From: Aquabacterium sp. OR-4
Lineage (GTDB): Bacteria > Pseudomonadota > Gammaproteobacteria > Burkholderiales > Burkholderiaceae_C
Reading direction: 5' to 3'
NCBI RefSeq assembly: GCF_025290835.2
Contig: NZ_JAOCQD020000002.1
Span: 62,001 to 126,000, forward strand
DNA: 64,000 nucleotides
The notes under the pieces were generated by a model, which saw only the letters and a program-made list of their open reading frames with translations, searched no databases and was not told where the DNA came from. A program made the translations under genes and the position numbers. Positions 51,213 through 59,700 of this stretch are shown here, in pieces. The number at the start of each line of letters is the position of its first letter. Positions within the stretch are counted from its first letter, which is position 1.

Positions 51213-51511
51213 CCACCGAACTCAACATCGCAGAGATCCCCTATGAAACCGGTGAGATCCACTTCCGATACTCCCGTGTGATGGCTACCGATGGAACCCA
51301 CTGGATCCGGCATGGCCTGTTCCGCGAGTACCACAGCAATGGTCAAGTCATTGCCGAAGGGCATTACGTGGACGGCAAGGAAGAAGGTCTGTGGCGTACC
51401 TTCTACCCCGATGGACGCATGGCCTCCGAAGGGCACTACCAGGACGGCCGCGAGGCTGGAGACTGGCGCTACTGGAATGCCGATGGGGCGGCGCACCAGT
51501 CAGCGGCGTGA
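51209..51511 (+). CDS. YwqK-type MORN-repeat antitoxin/immunity protein
   Basis: A 100-residue protein with MORN-like repeats: HGLFREYHSNGQVIAEGHYV, GKEEGLWRTFYPDGRMASEG and GREAGDWRYWNADG. Such proteins are annotated as YwqK-family antitoxins and often follow polymorphic toxins. Coupled by ATGA to the remnant upstream. The last residues (HQSAA) are coded by the start of the 64-bp repeat, so the original C-terminus may have been replaced. Confidence 0.75.
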   Translation: MTTELNIAEIPYETGEIHFRYSRVMATDGTHWIRHGLFREYHSNGQVIAEGHYVDGKEEGLWRTFYPDGRMASEGHYQDGREAGDWRYWNADGAAHQSAA

Positions 51512-51561
51512 GAGAGCACCCGGGCCCTTGACCCGGTCGGATGCGGCGTCCATAGGCTTGC
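51498..51561 (+). repeat. 64-bp cassette-flank repeat, copy 2
   Basis: See copy 1 at 49831-49894; three differences. It is followed after 46 bases by the 21-bp repeat, whereas in copy 1 the two are separated by the whole CdiA-like tip. Confidence 0.85.
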
Positions 51562-51607
51562 ACACTGATACGCCGGCAAACGTTGAGCAAATTGCCAGGC
51601 GTGTCTT

Positions 51608-51628
51608 GCGAACCAAGGCGTCGTTGCC
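51608..51628 (+). repeat. 21-bp repeat, copy 2
   Basis: Identical to 50531-50551. Lies 39 bases before the next immunity-like gene, as copy 1 lies 43 bases before its own. Confidence 0.85.
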
Positions 51629-51667
51629 ACTCACCCCAAGATCACCGGCAAGCCCTGAGCCACCAAC

Positions 51668-52102
51668 ATGACCGCCCCACGTGAATCCGCGCACTTCGAA
51701 GCCCAAGCGAAGTACTGCGCTGACCATGCGCAACTCGGCTTTGCGTTCGCGTATCCACGGCACTTTGTCGAGGCTGTGCTGTGGGCAGAGATGGACTTCG
51801 ATCACGGGGGCGACGGCCATGCGCTGAGCATCCTGCGTGCGATCGATGTGCCAGGCGAAATGCGCCTGATCCGCAAGGCCACGCAGCGCAAGCTCGTACC
51901 GTTCGCGCGTGGCGCCAACAACGACATCCTGTACTGCCTGGATGCAGTCGACCCGGAGACCGTCTGCTGCATCGATCTCGGCGAGCCGAAGTGGCACGCT
52001 CGCGAGGCGGATGCCGGGGACTTTGTCGCGTTCCTGAACCGATATCGGGCCAACGAGGGGCTCCCACCCTGGTGGCCCGACGCGGAACAAGGTCATGGCT
52101 GA
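51668..52102 (+). CDS. Orphan immunity-like protein (SMI1/KNR4-like size and plan)
   Basis: A 144-residue cytoplasmic protein. Visible blocks are FAFAYPRHFVEAVLWAEMDF, PFARGANNDILYCLDAVDPE and DAGDFVAFLNRYRANEGLPP. The middle block (xxG.N...Y.LD) and the late FV.FLN element resemble SUKH-type immunity proteins. No toxin precedes it; the expected place is occupied by the fused 64-bp and 21-bp repeats, consistent with deletion of its partner. Confidence 0.6.
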   Translation: MTAPRESAHFEAQAKYCADHAQLGFAFAYPRHFVEAVLWAEMDFDHGGDGHALSILRAIDVPGEMRLIRKATQRKLVPFARGANNDILYCLDAVDPETVCCIDLGEPKWHAREADAGDFVAFLNRYRANEGLPPWWPDAEQGHG

Positions 52103-52150
52103 GCCGGCGCGCTTGGGCTCCGCGTGCCACGAACAGCTCACCCGCCTGCC

Positions 52151-53059
52151 ATGATCACCCTGCACTTCTACGAGACGAACAAGGCCTACGGCTGCTTCTC
52201 GAACTTCTCGCGCCACCCCGTCGCAGCGGGCGGCCGCACCTGGGCCACGACGGAGCACTTCTTCCAGGCCGCGAAGTTCAGCGATGCCGGCGATGTCGAT
52301 GCCGTCCATGCCGCACCCACGCCTTTTGCGGCAGCACAGATCGGCCGCGACCGCACGCGGCGATCCATGCGCCCCGACTGGCCCGTCGTGCGCGACGAGG
52401 TCATGCTCACCGCCCTGCGCGCCAAGTTCGCGCAGCATGCCGATCTGGCCAGCGTGCTGGCCTCCACGCGCGGCGCAATGCTCGTTGAGCACACGGCCAA
52501 CGACGCCTACTGGGGCGATGGCGGCGATGGCCATGGCCTGAACAGGCTCGGGCGACTGCTTGAACAGGTTCGCGCCGAGTTGCCACCGGCGCCAGCCAAC
52601 TTCGTGGCGCCGCCCTGGATCCAGCACCCCGAGATCGACCCCGCCGACCTCTTCTGGCGCATGGGCCGAGGCGAGGATTGCCTCAGCCAGGCCCACGCGT
52701 TCTGGTCAGGCCTGCCACCAGCCGCGCGCAAGGAGTACGACCAGTACTTTGCCGTGCCGCCGGCCTGGACGCTCAGCTGGACACCTGACGCCCAACGCCG
52801 TTCAGACGAGGCGTTCGTAGCGGTCATGTGGCGCAGCATGTGGATACCGATGCTGGGTCTGCGCAACTCGCATCCATGCCATCGGCCGCAAAGAATCGCC
52901 TCTCGCCGGGTGGCGAACCTTCTGCCGTACAGCCGGCCACGGTTCAGGCTGCCCCACTGGCTTTCGGTCGCCGCTTTGTCCCAGAAGTCTCGTCTACACC
53001 GCGGGTGCGGCGGCAGCCGCCACAACCGGGCAATGCCACTCTGGACGCTCGCCTCCTGA
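52151..53059 (+). CDS. NADAR-domain protein with extended, probably altered C-terminus
   Basis: Residues 1-150 are a NADAR (YbiA/DUF1768) domain: YGCFSNFSRHPVAAGG, WATTEHFFQAAKF, NDAYWGDGGDGHGLNRLG. NADAR proteins act on ADP-ribose-type N-glycosidic bonds, and some are antitoxins that remove ADP-ribose from DNA. Residues about 165-222 (PPWIQHPEIDPADLFWRMGR) look like a second small unit. From about residue 225 (52825) the frame runs through a 77-base dispersed repeat, so the last 78 residues are probably not original. The ATG at 52151 starts just before the domain. Confidence 0.8.
   Translation: MITLHFYETNKAYGCFSNFSRHPVAAGGRTWATTEHFFQAAKFSDAGDVDAVHAAPTPFAAAQIGRDRTRRSMRPDWPVVRDEVMLTALRAKFAQHADLASVLASTRGAMLVEHTANDAYWGDGGDGHGLNRLGRLLEQVRAELPPAPANFVAPPWIQHPEIDPADLFWRMGRGEDCLSQAHAFWSGLPPAARKEYDQYFAVPPAWTLSWTPDAQRRSDEAFVAVMWRSMWIPMLGLRNSHPCHRPQRIASRRVANLLPYSRPRFRLPHWLSVAALSQKSRLHRGCGGSRHNRAMPLWTLAS
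52825..52901 (+). repeat. 77-bp dispersed element, copy a
   Basis: Aligns without net gap to 56605-56681. The first 28 bases agree at 26 positions (GCGCAGCATGTGGATA core), with a diverged middle and a matching AAGAATCGCC end. Confidence 0.65.
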
Positions 53060-53164
53060 AACACCTGCCCAGCGGCTGTTACGACGGCACACCGGGCACC
53101 CCTGAGCGCAGCGGTTAGAACCTGCCGGGCCGTGCCAAGGGGCAGGCGTGGGAGGTCTTGAAGC

Positions 53165-55207
53165 ATGAGCAAGCGTGGTGTGACGCATCGCCTGGCAACA
53201 CGGGCTGCTGCCGCCTGCCTGGCCATCAGCCTGGGTGCCTGGCTGGCGGCCTGCGGTGGCGGTGGTGGCGGCGCACCGGCCAGCGACTCGGGTGGCAACG
53301 GCGCGGGCAATGGTGGATCGAACGGCGGCTCGGGCGGTGGCTCATCACCGGGCGCCGGCCTGGCCGCGCTGCAGGCGCAGTTGGCGGCCTGCCCCACGGG
53401 ATCGCGCTTCAACGAAGTGGCCAGTTGCATGCAGGGCCTCTACGAAGGCCGCGCCACCGACGATGGCAGCCTGTGCGCCCTGCGCTACGACGCCAGTGGC
53501 CAGGTCTGGTACAGCACCAATCGTTCGAGCAACCGGCTCACCCTGTCGTTTTCGGGCTCGGGCGCCACGTTCCACAAGACCGTCCAGGCCAGCAGCGCCT
53601 CGGGCTTCTCGATCAGCCTGACAGTGGGCATTGCCTCGGGCGCCGAGATGAGCCTGCATTGGCAGAACCCGGCCGAGCCAGGCAGTGCCAATGGCCTGCT
53701 CGTGAAGTCGCAAACTGCCGCTGCGCCAGATTGCCTGATCACCACGCCCACGCAGGTGGCCGCCAGCTCATCCACGGCCACCGGCAACCAGACCAGCCTC
53801 AGCTGGGACAGCCCGACCACCCTGAACACCTTGGGCACCGGCGGGCTGCGCGTGGCCTCCGGCGCCAGCGGCAACACGGGCTTTGACGCTGGGCTTGCCG
53901 ATGACGGCAGTGCCTGGGTCGCCTTTGCCCAGGCCGATGGCGCGGGGCGTCTGGCCGTGCAGGTGGTGCAAGGCCAGGCCGGTGCGGCCGGTCAGGCGGC
54001 GCGCTGGGCCGCGCCGGTGGTGCTCGACGATGCCGCCCCGCTGCTGGCAGACCACAGGCCAAGGCTGGCTGTGTCCAGTTCGGGCCATGCGGTGGTGAGC
54101 TGGATCACCGAACGGGCCTGCACCGCCGATGCGTACGAACTCAGCCCCGCCGGCAAGCTGTGCCGCTACATGGTGGCCACGCGCCGCAGGGCCGGCGCCA
54201 GCGCCTGGGAGACACCCCAGGTCGTCGGCGCATCGCCGCCCAGCAAGGTGCACGACCACCGCGTGCGCATCAATGCCGCCGGTGACGTGGCGATCACCTA
54301 TGTGGGCATGTCGGCGGCCGGCTCCAGCAGCACCCGCAGCCTGCTGGGTCTGCGTGCCGCGGCCGACGGAGCCTTCCGCAACATCGTGCTGAACGGCCTG
54401 CGCAGCAGCTTTGATTTCGGCGAAACCCTGGCCGAGGGCATTGACACCGCGCTGGACGACAGCGGCCGGCTGGTGGTGGCCGGGCGCATCCAGTCCCTGA
54501 TGGGCACGGGCGTGGTCGGCATGCGCTCCAGCATCAGTGCCGTGCCCGAGCGCTGGGCCGCGGACACCCCGGCCAACGCCGAGCCATGGTTCAACGAGCT
54601 GGCCACCAGCGATGGCTTTGCCGCGTTCACCGCGCAGGCCGACCCGGGCACGCGCCAGCCGCTGCGCCCCGAGCAGATCACGTTCTGGTCACCCGTGCTG
54701 CAGCGCTGGCTGGCGGCCGAGCCCAGCATCGATTTCGCCATCTGGGGCAACACCCGCCTGGTGGGCACCGACACCAGCGGCGGCGAGTTTCTGCTGTATG
54801 GCGGCTGCCGCCTCAGCCGCTGGGTGGCCGGCGCCTGGTCAGACACCCTGATCACCCTGCCCGAGCATTGCGGACTCGACCGCAGCGGCGGCCTCTACGC
54901 CTTCAACCGCGCAGGCGATTACGTGGGCCTGCACTGGGGCGGCCACATGGGCCAGTGGGGCTACTACCGACGCAGCGACAACCGCCTGCTCAAGGGGGCG
55001 CCGGGCACCGCCACGGCGGTGGCGGCCGACTACCCCCTGGGCACCGCCTCGCCGCTGTTTGCCCCGGCCGACAGCCAGTTGCTGCTCAACCGTGGCGGCC
55101 TGGCCCTGGCAGTGACCGCCAACACCTATACCGCCATGCCCACGGCCAGCCAGGCGGGCACCGACGGTGGCGGTGCACTGCGGCTGTGGGCCCAGTTTCT
55201 GCGCTGA
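53165..55207 (+). CDS. Large lipoprotein of unknown function
   Basis: A 680-residue secreted lipoprotein. The signal (RAAAACLAISLGAWLAACGG) has a lipobox with Cys followed by a Gly-rich linker of about 40 residues. The body is Ser/Ala/Gly-rich with recurring short beta-like units such as VAFAQADGAGRLAVQVVQG, HRPRLAVSSSGHAVVSWITE and HRVRINAAGDVAITYVGMSA, suggesting a beta-propeller. I recognise no family. GC is high, like the chromosomal genes and unlike the small immunity genes before it. It separates two sets of toxin remnants. Export to the outer membrane is inferred. Confidence 0.8.
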   Translation: MSKRGVTHRLATRAAAACLAISLGAWLAACGGGGGGAPASDSGGNGAGNGGSNGGSGGGSSPGAGLAALQAQLAACPTGSRFNEVASCMQGLYEGRATDDGSLCALRYDASGQVWYSTNRSSNRLTLSFSGSGATFHKTVQASSASGFSISLTVGIASGAEMSLHWQNPAEPGSANGLLVKSQTAAAPDCLITTPTQVAASSSTATGNQTSLSWDSPTTLNTLGTGGLRVASGASGNTGFDAGLADDGSAWVAFAQADGAGRLAVQVVQGQAGAAGQAARWAAPVVLDDAAPLLADHRPRLAVSSSGHAVVSWITERACTADAYELSPAGKLCRYMVATRRRAGASAWETPQVVGASPPSKVHDHRVRINAAGDVAITYVGMSAAGSSSTRSLLGLRAAADGAFRNIVLNGLRSSFDFGETLAEGIDTALDDSGRLVVAGRIQSLMGTGVVGMRSSISAVPERWAADTPANAEPWFNELATSDGFAAFTAQADPGTRQPLRPEQITFWSPVLQRWLAAEPSIDFAIWGNTRLVGTDTSGGEFLLYGGCRLSRWVAGAWSDTLITLPEHCGLDRSGGLYAFNRAGDYVGLHWGGHMGQWGYYRRSDNRLLKGAPGTATAVAADYPLGTASPLFAPADSQLLLNRGGLALAVTANTYTAMPTASQAGTDGGGALRLWAQFLR

Positions 55208-55284
55208 GCTGGGTTCGGGGCGGTGGCCGTGAGGGTGTGCTGCGCGTGGACACGTACGCGACTTGGATCCGGGCGGCGCAAGTC

Positions 55285-55342
55285 GATACAGATGTTTGAG
55301 ATCGCGTGAAGACGGCGTGCACCGCGGCCCGAAGAATGCGCC
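55285..55342 (+). repeat. Dispersed element, copy b (partial)
   Basis: GATACAGATGTTTGA and GAAGAAT..CGCC blocks occur at nearly the same spacing (46 bases) as in copy c (47). It lies about 90 bases before the truncated effector B. The rest of 55208-55431 has no gene. Confidence 0.5.
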
Positions 55343-55431
55343 GACAGGCCTTCCCGATGCATGAAGGCTGACCGCTCACTTTGACCGTCATGCCATGGCG
55401 CCATCGAGCGGCATTCAACCGAGGAGAACCC

Positions 55432-55895
55432 ATGCAGATCGACCCGAACGCCAGCGGCGCACTGGCTGGCGCCGTGAACGCAGCCACCGCCCAGGTCAAC
55501 GCTCCGGCCACAGCCCAGGCCAACGCCCAGGCCCCTGCCCTGGCCACCAGCCGCACGCCGCGCTGGTTTCGCCACGCAGCCGCCCGGCGCGAAACGCCGG
55601 CACCCAGGGCCGGCCGAATGGTCAAGCACGGGATGGTGCGCGCGCAGCCGGTGCGCGGGGCCTGGCTCAGCCGCATTCGCGCCGCCCTGCAGCAGCGCGC
55701 CGACCGGGCCGAGCACGGCACCCAGTTGCGCCACGAAGCCGGTCACGGACTGGCGCCTATATGGCGGTCGGTGACATGCCGTTCTTGTGCGCAGCCAGCC
55801 GCTTCGTTGGCGGCCTGGTGGGGGGCGTTTCCGGGTACAAACTCGGCTCTGCCGCAGCCAGCACCGCGTGGACCGCCGTCCAGAACCACCCATGA
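55432..55895 (+). pseudogene. Effector B: deletion remnant (N-terminus joined out of frame to a toxin C-terminus)
   Basis: The first about 102 codons (to about 55739) are nearly identical to the start of effector C (MQIDPNASGALAGAVNAA onward). After that, similarity stops abruptly. In another frame the remaining 140 bases encode TGAYMAVGDMPFLCAASRFV and a glycine-zipper end, closing at a TGA that overlaps the next ATG. So the peptidase, hydrophobic and LysM parts have been deleted, leaving both ends. In the original frame translation would run on to 55947. GAGGAGAAC precedes the ATG. Confidence 0.8.
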
Positions 55896-56476
55896 GCACC
55901 GCGAGCGCTCCATCGAACAATGCCGCCCTCTCCCGTCTGCTGGATGAGGCGTCCCGGGGCGCGGTGACGGACGCCGAGTTTCTCTCGCAAGCAAAGGAAC
56001 TGGGCGTCAGTTCGGCCTGGGTGCAAGCACAACTGGAACGCCTGCACACCGACTGGGATGAGTCCCGGCTTTGCCTGCTGATCGACTGTCTGTACCTGCC
56101 GGGTGTTCATGGCGCGGCTGGCTGGGCGAGCGTCACGTCGGCGTTTTGCAGATTGATGCTTGACCCGCGCATGGAACCCGGCACCGTCGAGTTGACCGCC
56201 GATGCCATTGCAGACTTTCGTCTGGACTTGCAGGATCTGCGCGTTCTGACTCTGGTCTGCACCAGCTCACGTTGGAATGACGATGGCTACTGGCCAGACC
56301 TGCGCAAAGCCCTGGAGACCATGCCCGCCGCCGTGCACAACGGTGCCGTGTCGCGGCGGGAAGTCCTTGATCTGTTATCCACCGTCGCCAACAGCCCCGC
56401 AACGCAGACCGAGGACTGCGGTCTGCGAAGCACGGCGCAGGCCATGTCCCGCCAGATCAGCGAAGAGGCTGAATAG
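55892..56476 (+). CDS. Candidate immunity protein for effector B
   Basis: A 194-residue cytoplasmic protein without a recognised family. It has LSRLLDEASRGAVTDAEFLS, a helical middle (VTSAFCRLMLDPRMEPGTVE) and DLQDLRVLTLVCTSSRWNDD. ATGA coupling to the end of the effector B tip indicates the cognate immunity gene, retained although the toxin is broken. Earlier starts at 55787 lie inside the tip. Confidence 0.6.
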   Translation: MSTASAPSNNAALSRLLDEASRGAVTDAEFLSQAKELGVSSAWVQAQLERLHTDWDESRLCLLIDCLYLPGVHGAAGWASVTSAFCRLMLDPRMEPGTVELTADAIADFRLDLQDLRVLTLVCTSSRWNDDGYWPDLRKALETMPAAVHNGAVSRREVLDLLSTVANSPATQTEDCGLRSTAQAMSRQISEEAE

Positions 56477-56604
56477 GCACGGGATTGCGAACGCGACCCA
56501 TTGCCGTGCACCGGAAATCCGTATCCACACCGCCAGTTCCTGAGCCATCGACATAACCGACCGACGTGATGCCGAGCGCTTCAGGCAAACGCATCCCTAT
56601 CATC

Positions 56605-56681
56605 CATGTAGCGCAGCATGTGGATACAGATGTTTGATCTGAACCTCTCGCCTCCAAGCCAGGATCCTCGAAGAATCGCCT
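56605..56681 (+). repeat. 77-bp dispersed element, copy c
   Basis: See copy a. Located 91 bases before the start of effector C. 56477-56771 holds no gene; this element and the region after it are the likely effector C promoter, though no clear -35/-10 is seen. Confidence 0.6.
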
Positions 56682-56771
56682 AGGACAGGGAAACTGCGCC
56701 GGCCAACTGGACGCGTACTTTGTCGCCTACTGCCACACCATGCGTGAGGCGCAAATCAGCGAGGAGGATCC

Positions 56772-59700
56772 ATGCAGATCGACCCGAACGCCAGCGGTGC
56801 CCTGGCTGGCGCCGTGAACGCGGCCACCGCCCAGGCCAACGCTCCGGCCACAGCCCAGGCCAACGCCCAGGCCCCTGCCCTGGCCACCAGCCGCACGCCG
56901 CGCTGGTTTCGCCACGCAGCCGCCCGGCGCGAAACGGCGGCGCCCTGGGCCGGCCGAATGCTCAAGCACGGAATGGTGCGCGCGCAGCCGGTGCGCGGGG
57001 CCTGGCTCAGCCGCATTCGCGCGGCACTGCAGCAGCGCGCCGACAGGGCCGAGCACGGCGCCCAGTTGCGCCACGAAGCGCTGCGCCCCACCGAAGGCAG
57101 CCTGCCGGTGCGCGGCAAGTTCGGCTGGCTCTCGCGCCTGGGCCTGGTGCGCCAGCGCCTGCAAGGCACGGTGGTCAACCTGCAGGCCCAGCAGGCTGCC
57201 GCGGCCGATGCCCTGGCCCTGAGCCGCGTCTCCAGCGCCATGCAGCAGCGCTTTGCCGCCTCGGCGTCCGATGCCGGTGCGTTCAACGCCACGCTGCGCC
57301 AGGCCTTTGGTGACAAGTTCGACGCCGCCAAGGCCGAAACCCTGCGCCAGCAGGCCCTGGCCGGTGACTTCTCGTGGGCGCCCAAAGTCCAGATCGCCTC
57401 GGCCCAGCAACTGTCTGACCTGTCGGGCACCCAGGCCGCCGACGGCGCCGCCCGCGGCGCCTATGTGCAGGCCGAAGACACGATCTACATCAGCCGCGAA
57501 ACCCTGCACGGCGATGCCGACACCGCCCAGCGCCTGCTCATGGAAGAGCTGGGCCACGCCATCGACGCCCGCATCAACACCGTTGATTCGGCCGGCGACG
57601 AAGGCGAGATCTTCGCCAAGCTGATGCATGGCGATGCCGTGAGCGCCCAGCAGCTGGCCGACATGAAGGCCGACAACGACCACGGCACCGTGATGCTCAA
57701 CGGCCGCAGCGTGCAGGTGGAATACGGCTGGTTCAAGAAGCTGCGCAAGGCCATCTCCGGTGGCTTCAAGAAGGTCGTCAAGGCCGTGGTCAAGGGCACG
57801 GTCGGCCTGGTCAAGTCCACCTTCAAGGTGGCCACCGGCCTGATGACGCTGAACTTCCAGCGCGTGCGCGAAGGCTTCAAGCAAGGCGTGCAGGCCGTCA
57901 AGACCACCGTCAAGGCCGTGGTGCAGGCGGTCAAGGAGACCACCAAGGCGGTGATCTCGGCCGTCAAGGAAGGCTTCAAGCAGCTGATGCAGAGCAAGCT
58001 GTTTGCGGCGGTGCTGATGATCTGCCGCTTCATCCCGATCCCGGTGGTGCAGCTGGCGGTGCGCATCGTCGACGTGGTGCGCGCGGCTTACATGGCCTAC
58101 CAGGGCATCAAGAACAAGAGCTGGGGTGCGGTGCTGGGCGCGGTGGCCAGCGTGGCCGGCGGCGCGGCCAACATTGCCGGCAGCTTGGGCGCCAGCGCCA
58201 GCACGGTGGCCAACATCCAGGCCGTGGCCAGCGCGGCCAGCAAGCTGAACATGGCCTACAACGCCATCGCCAACAAGGACATCGGCGCGGCACTCAGCCT
58301 GGCCGGCGGCGCCTTCGGCAGCGGCACGCAGGCCTCGTCCACCCTGGCCACGCTGCAGACCGTGGGCGGCTATGTGCAGCAGGGCCTGGCCGTGCGCGCC
58401 GCCGTGCGCGGGGGCGATGCGCTGGGCGCGCTCAGCGGCACGCTGGGCCTGGCCAGTGGCGCGCTCGGCAAGGACCACACCTACGCCGGCCAGATCGCCA
58501 CCGCCAGCGAGGTGGTGACCGGCCTGCGCGCCGTGCAGGCGCTCAGCCAGGGCAATCTGGACGCCGCGCAAAGCCTGACCCAGGGCATGGCCTCGGCCCA
58601 GGCTGCCAGCCAGCAGGCCGACGAGATCAGCGCGCGCCAGCGTGCCGCCGAGCAGGCCCAGCTGCAGGCCAAGGCCGATGCCGATGCCGATACCGAGGCA
58701 CAGGCCGCCCTCGCCAAGGCCCGGCAGGCCGATGCGGGTGAAACGCCGGCGGCCGTGGCCGCCAGCGACACCGCCCCGGCCGCGCTGGCGCCCGATGACA
58801 GCCCGCCGAGCACAGCCGCCACCCCCAGCGCCCCGGCCACCACCGTGGTCAGCCGCGGCCAGACGCTCGAGGCCATCGCCCGCGCCAACTATGGCGACCA
58901 CTGGCGCGCCGGCCTGGCGCAGATGGCCATCGACAACGGCCTGAAGCTCAACCAGTGGGGCAGCCCGATGCTGCGCGTGGGCCAGGAGCTGGTGATGCCC
59001 GACCTGGGCGGCCGCTCCGATGCCGACCTGGCGGCCCTGGCCCGCACCGGCGGCCGCCTGATCGCCAGCAACAGCAACGGCCTGGCGGTGAAGGCCGAGC
59101 TGGAGCAGCGTGCGCGTGAAGCCGCGGCGGCCAAGATCGCCGAGGCCAATGCCCTGGCCCAGGCGCAGACGTCGGGCGCCTGGTCGGGTGGCTTCATGCA
59201 GGCCAGCTACTCGCCTGGCATGAGCGGCAGCCTGGTGCAGACCGGCTACCAGGGTTTTGGCTCGGGCCTTGGCAGCGGCTCGCCCTCGCTCTACAGCGAC
59301 GCCAGCAACTCGGTGCCCGGCCCGGGTGGCGTGTGGGCCGCCGGCCAGCATTGGGCCGGCCTCGGGCGGCAGACCCTGGTCGACAACCCGATCCTCATCA
59401 AGCGCTGGGAAGGCACCACCAGCGCCTGGACCGGCAAGGGCGGCTTCACCAGCGGCCTGACCAACCTGCTCGAAGGCGGTGGCATCGAGGTGGCCGACCG
59501 CATCCACGCCTCACCGGCCGGCTCGCTGGGCCCGCGCTCGGGCGTGTCGTCCGGGGTGGCCAACAACGTCAACGGCGCCCTGGCTGAACAGGCCACGGCC
59601 GCGCGCTACAGCTCGCCCGGCACCGTGGTCAGCACCCAGCAGCCGCGGGCCAACGGCCGCATCGTCGACGTGGTGGTCGACGTGCCGGCTGCCGACCCGC

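Noticed and set aside
56727..59507. 926-codon minus-strand frame opposite effector C, with a similar one opposite effector A
   Set aside because: The two frames resemble each other only because the plus-strand cores are duplicated; no motif and no start signal.
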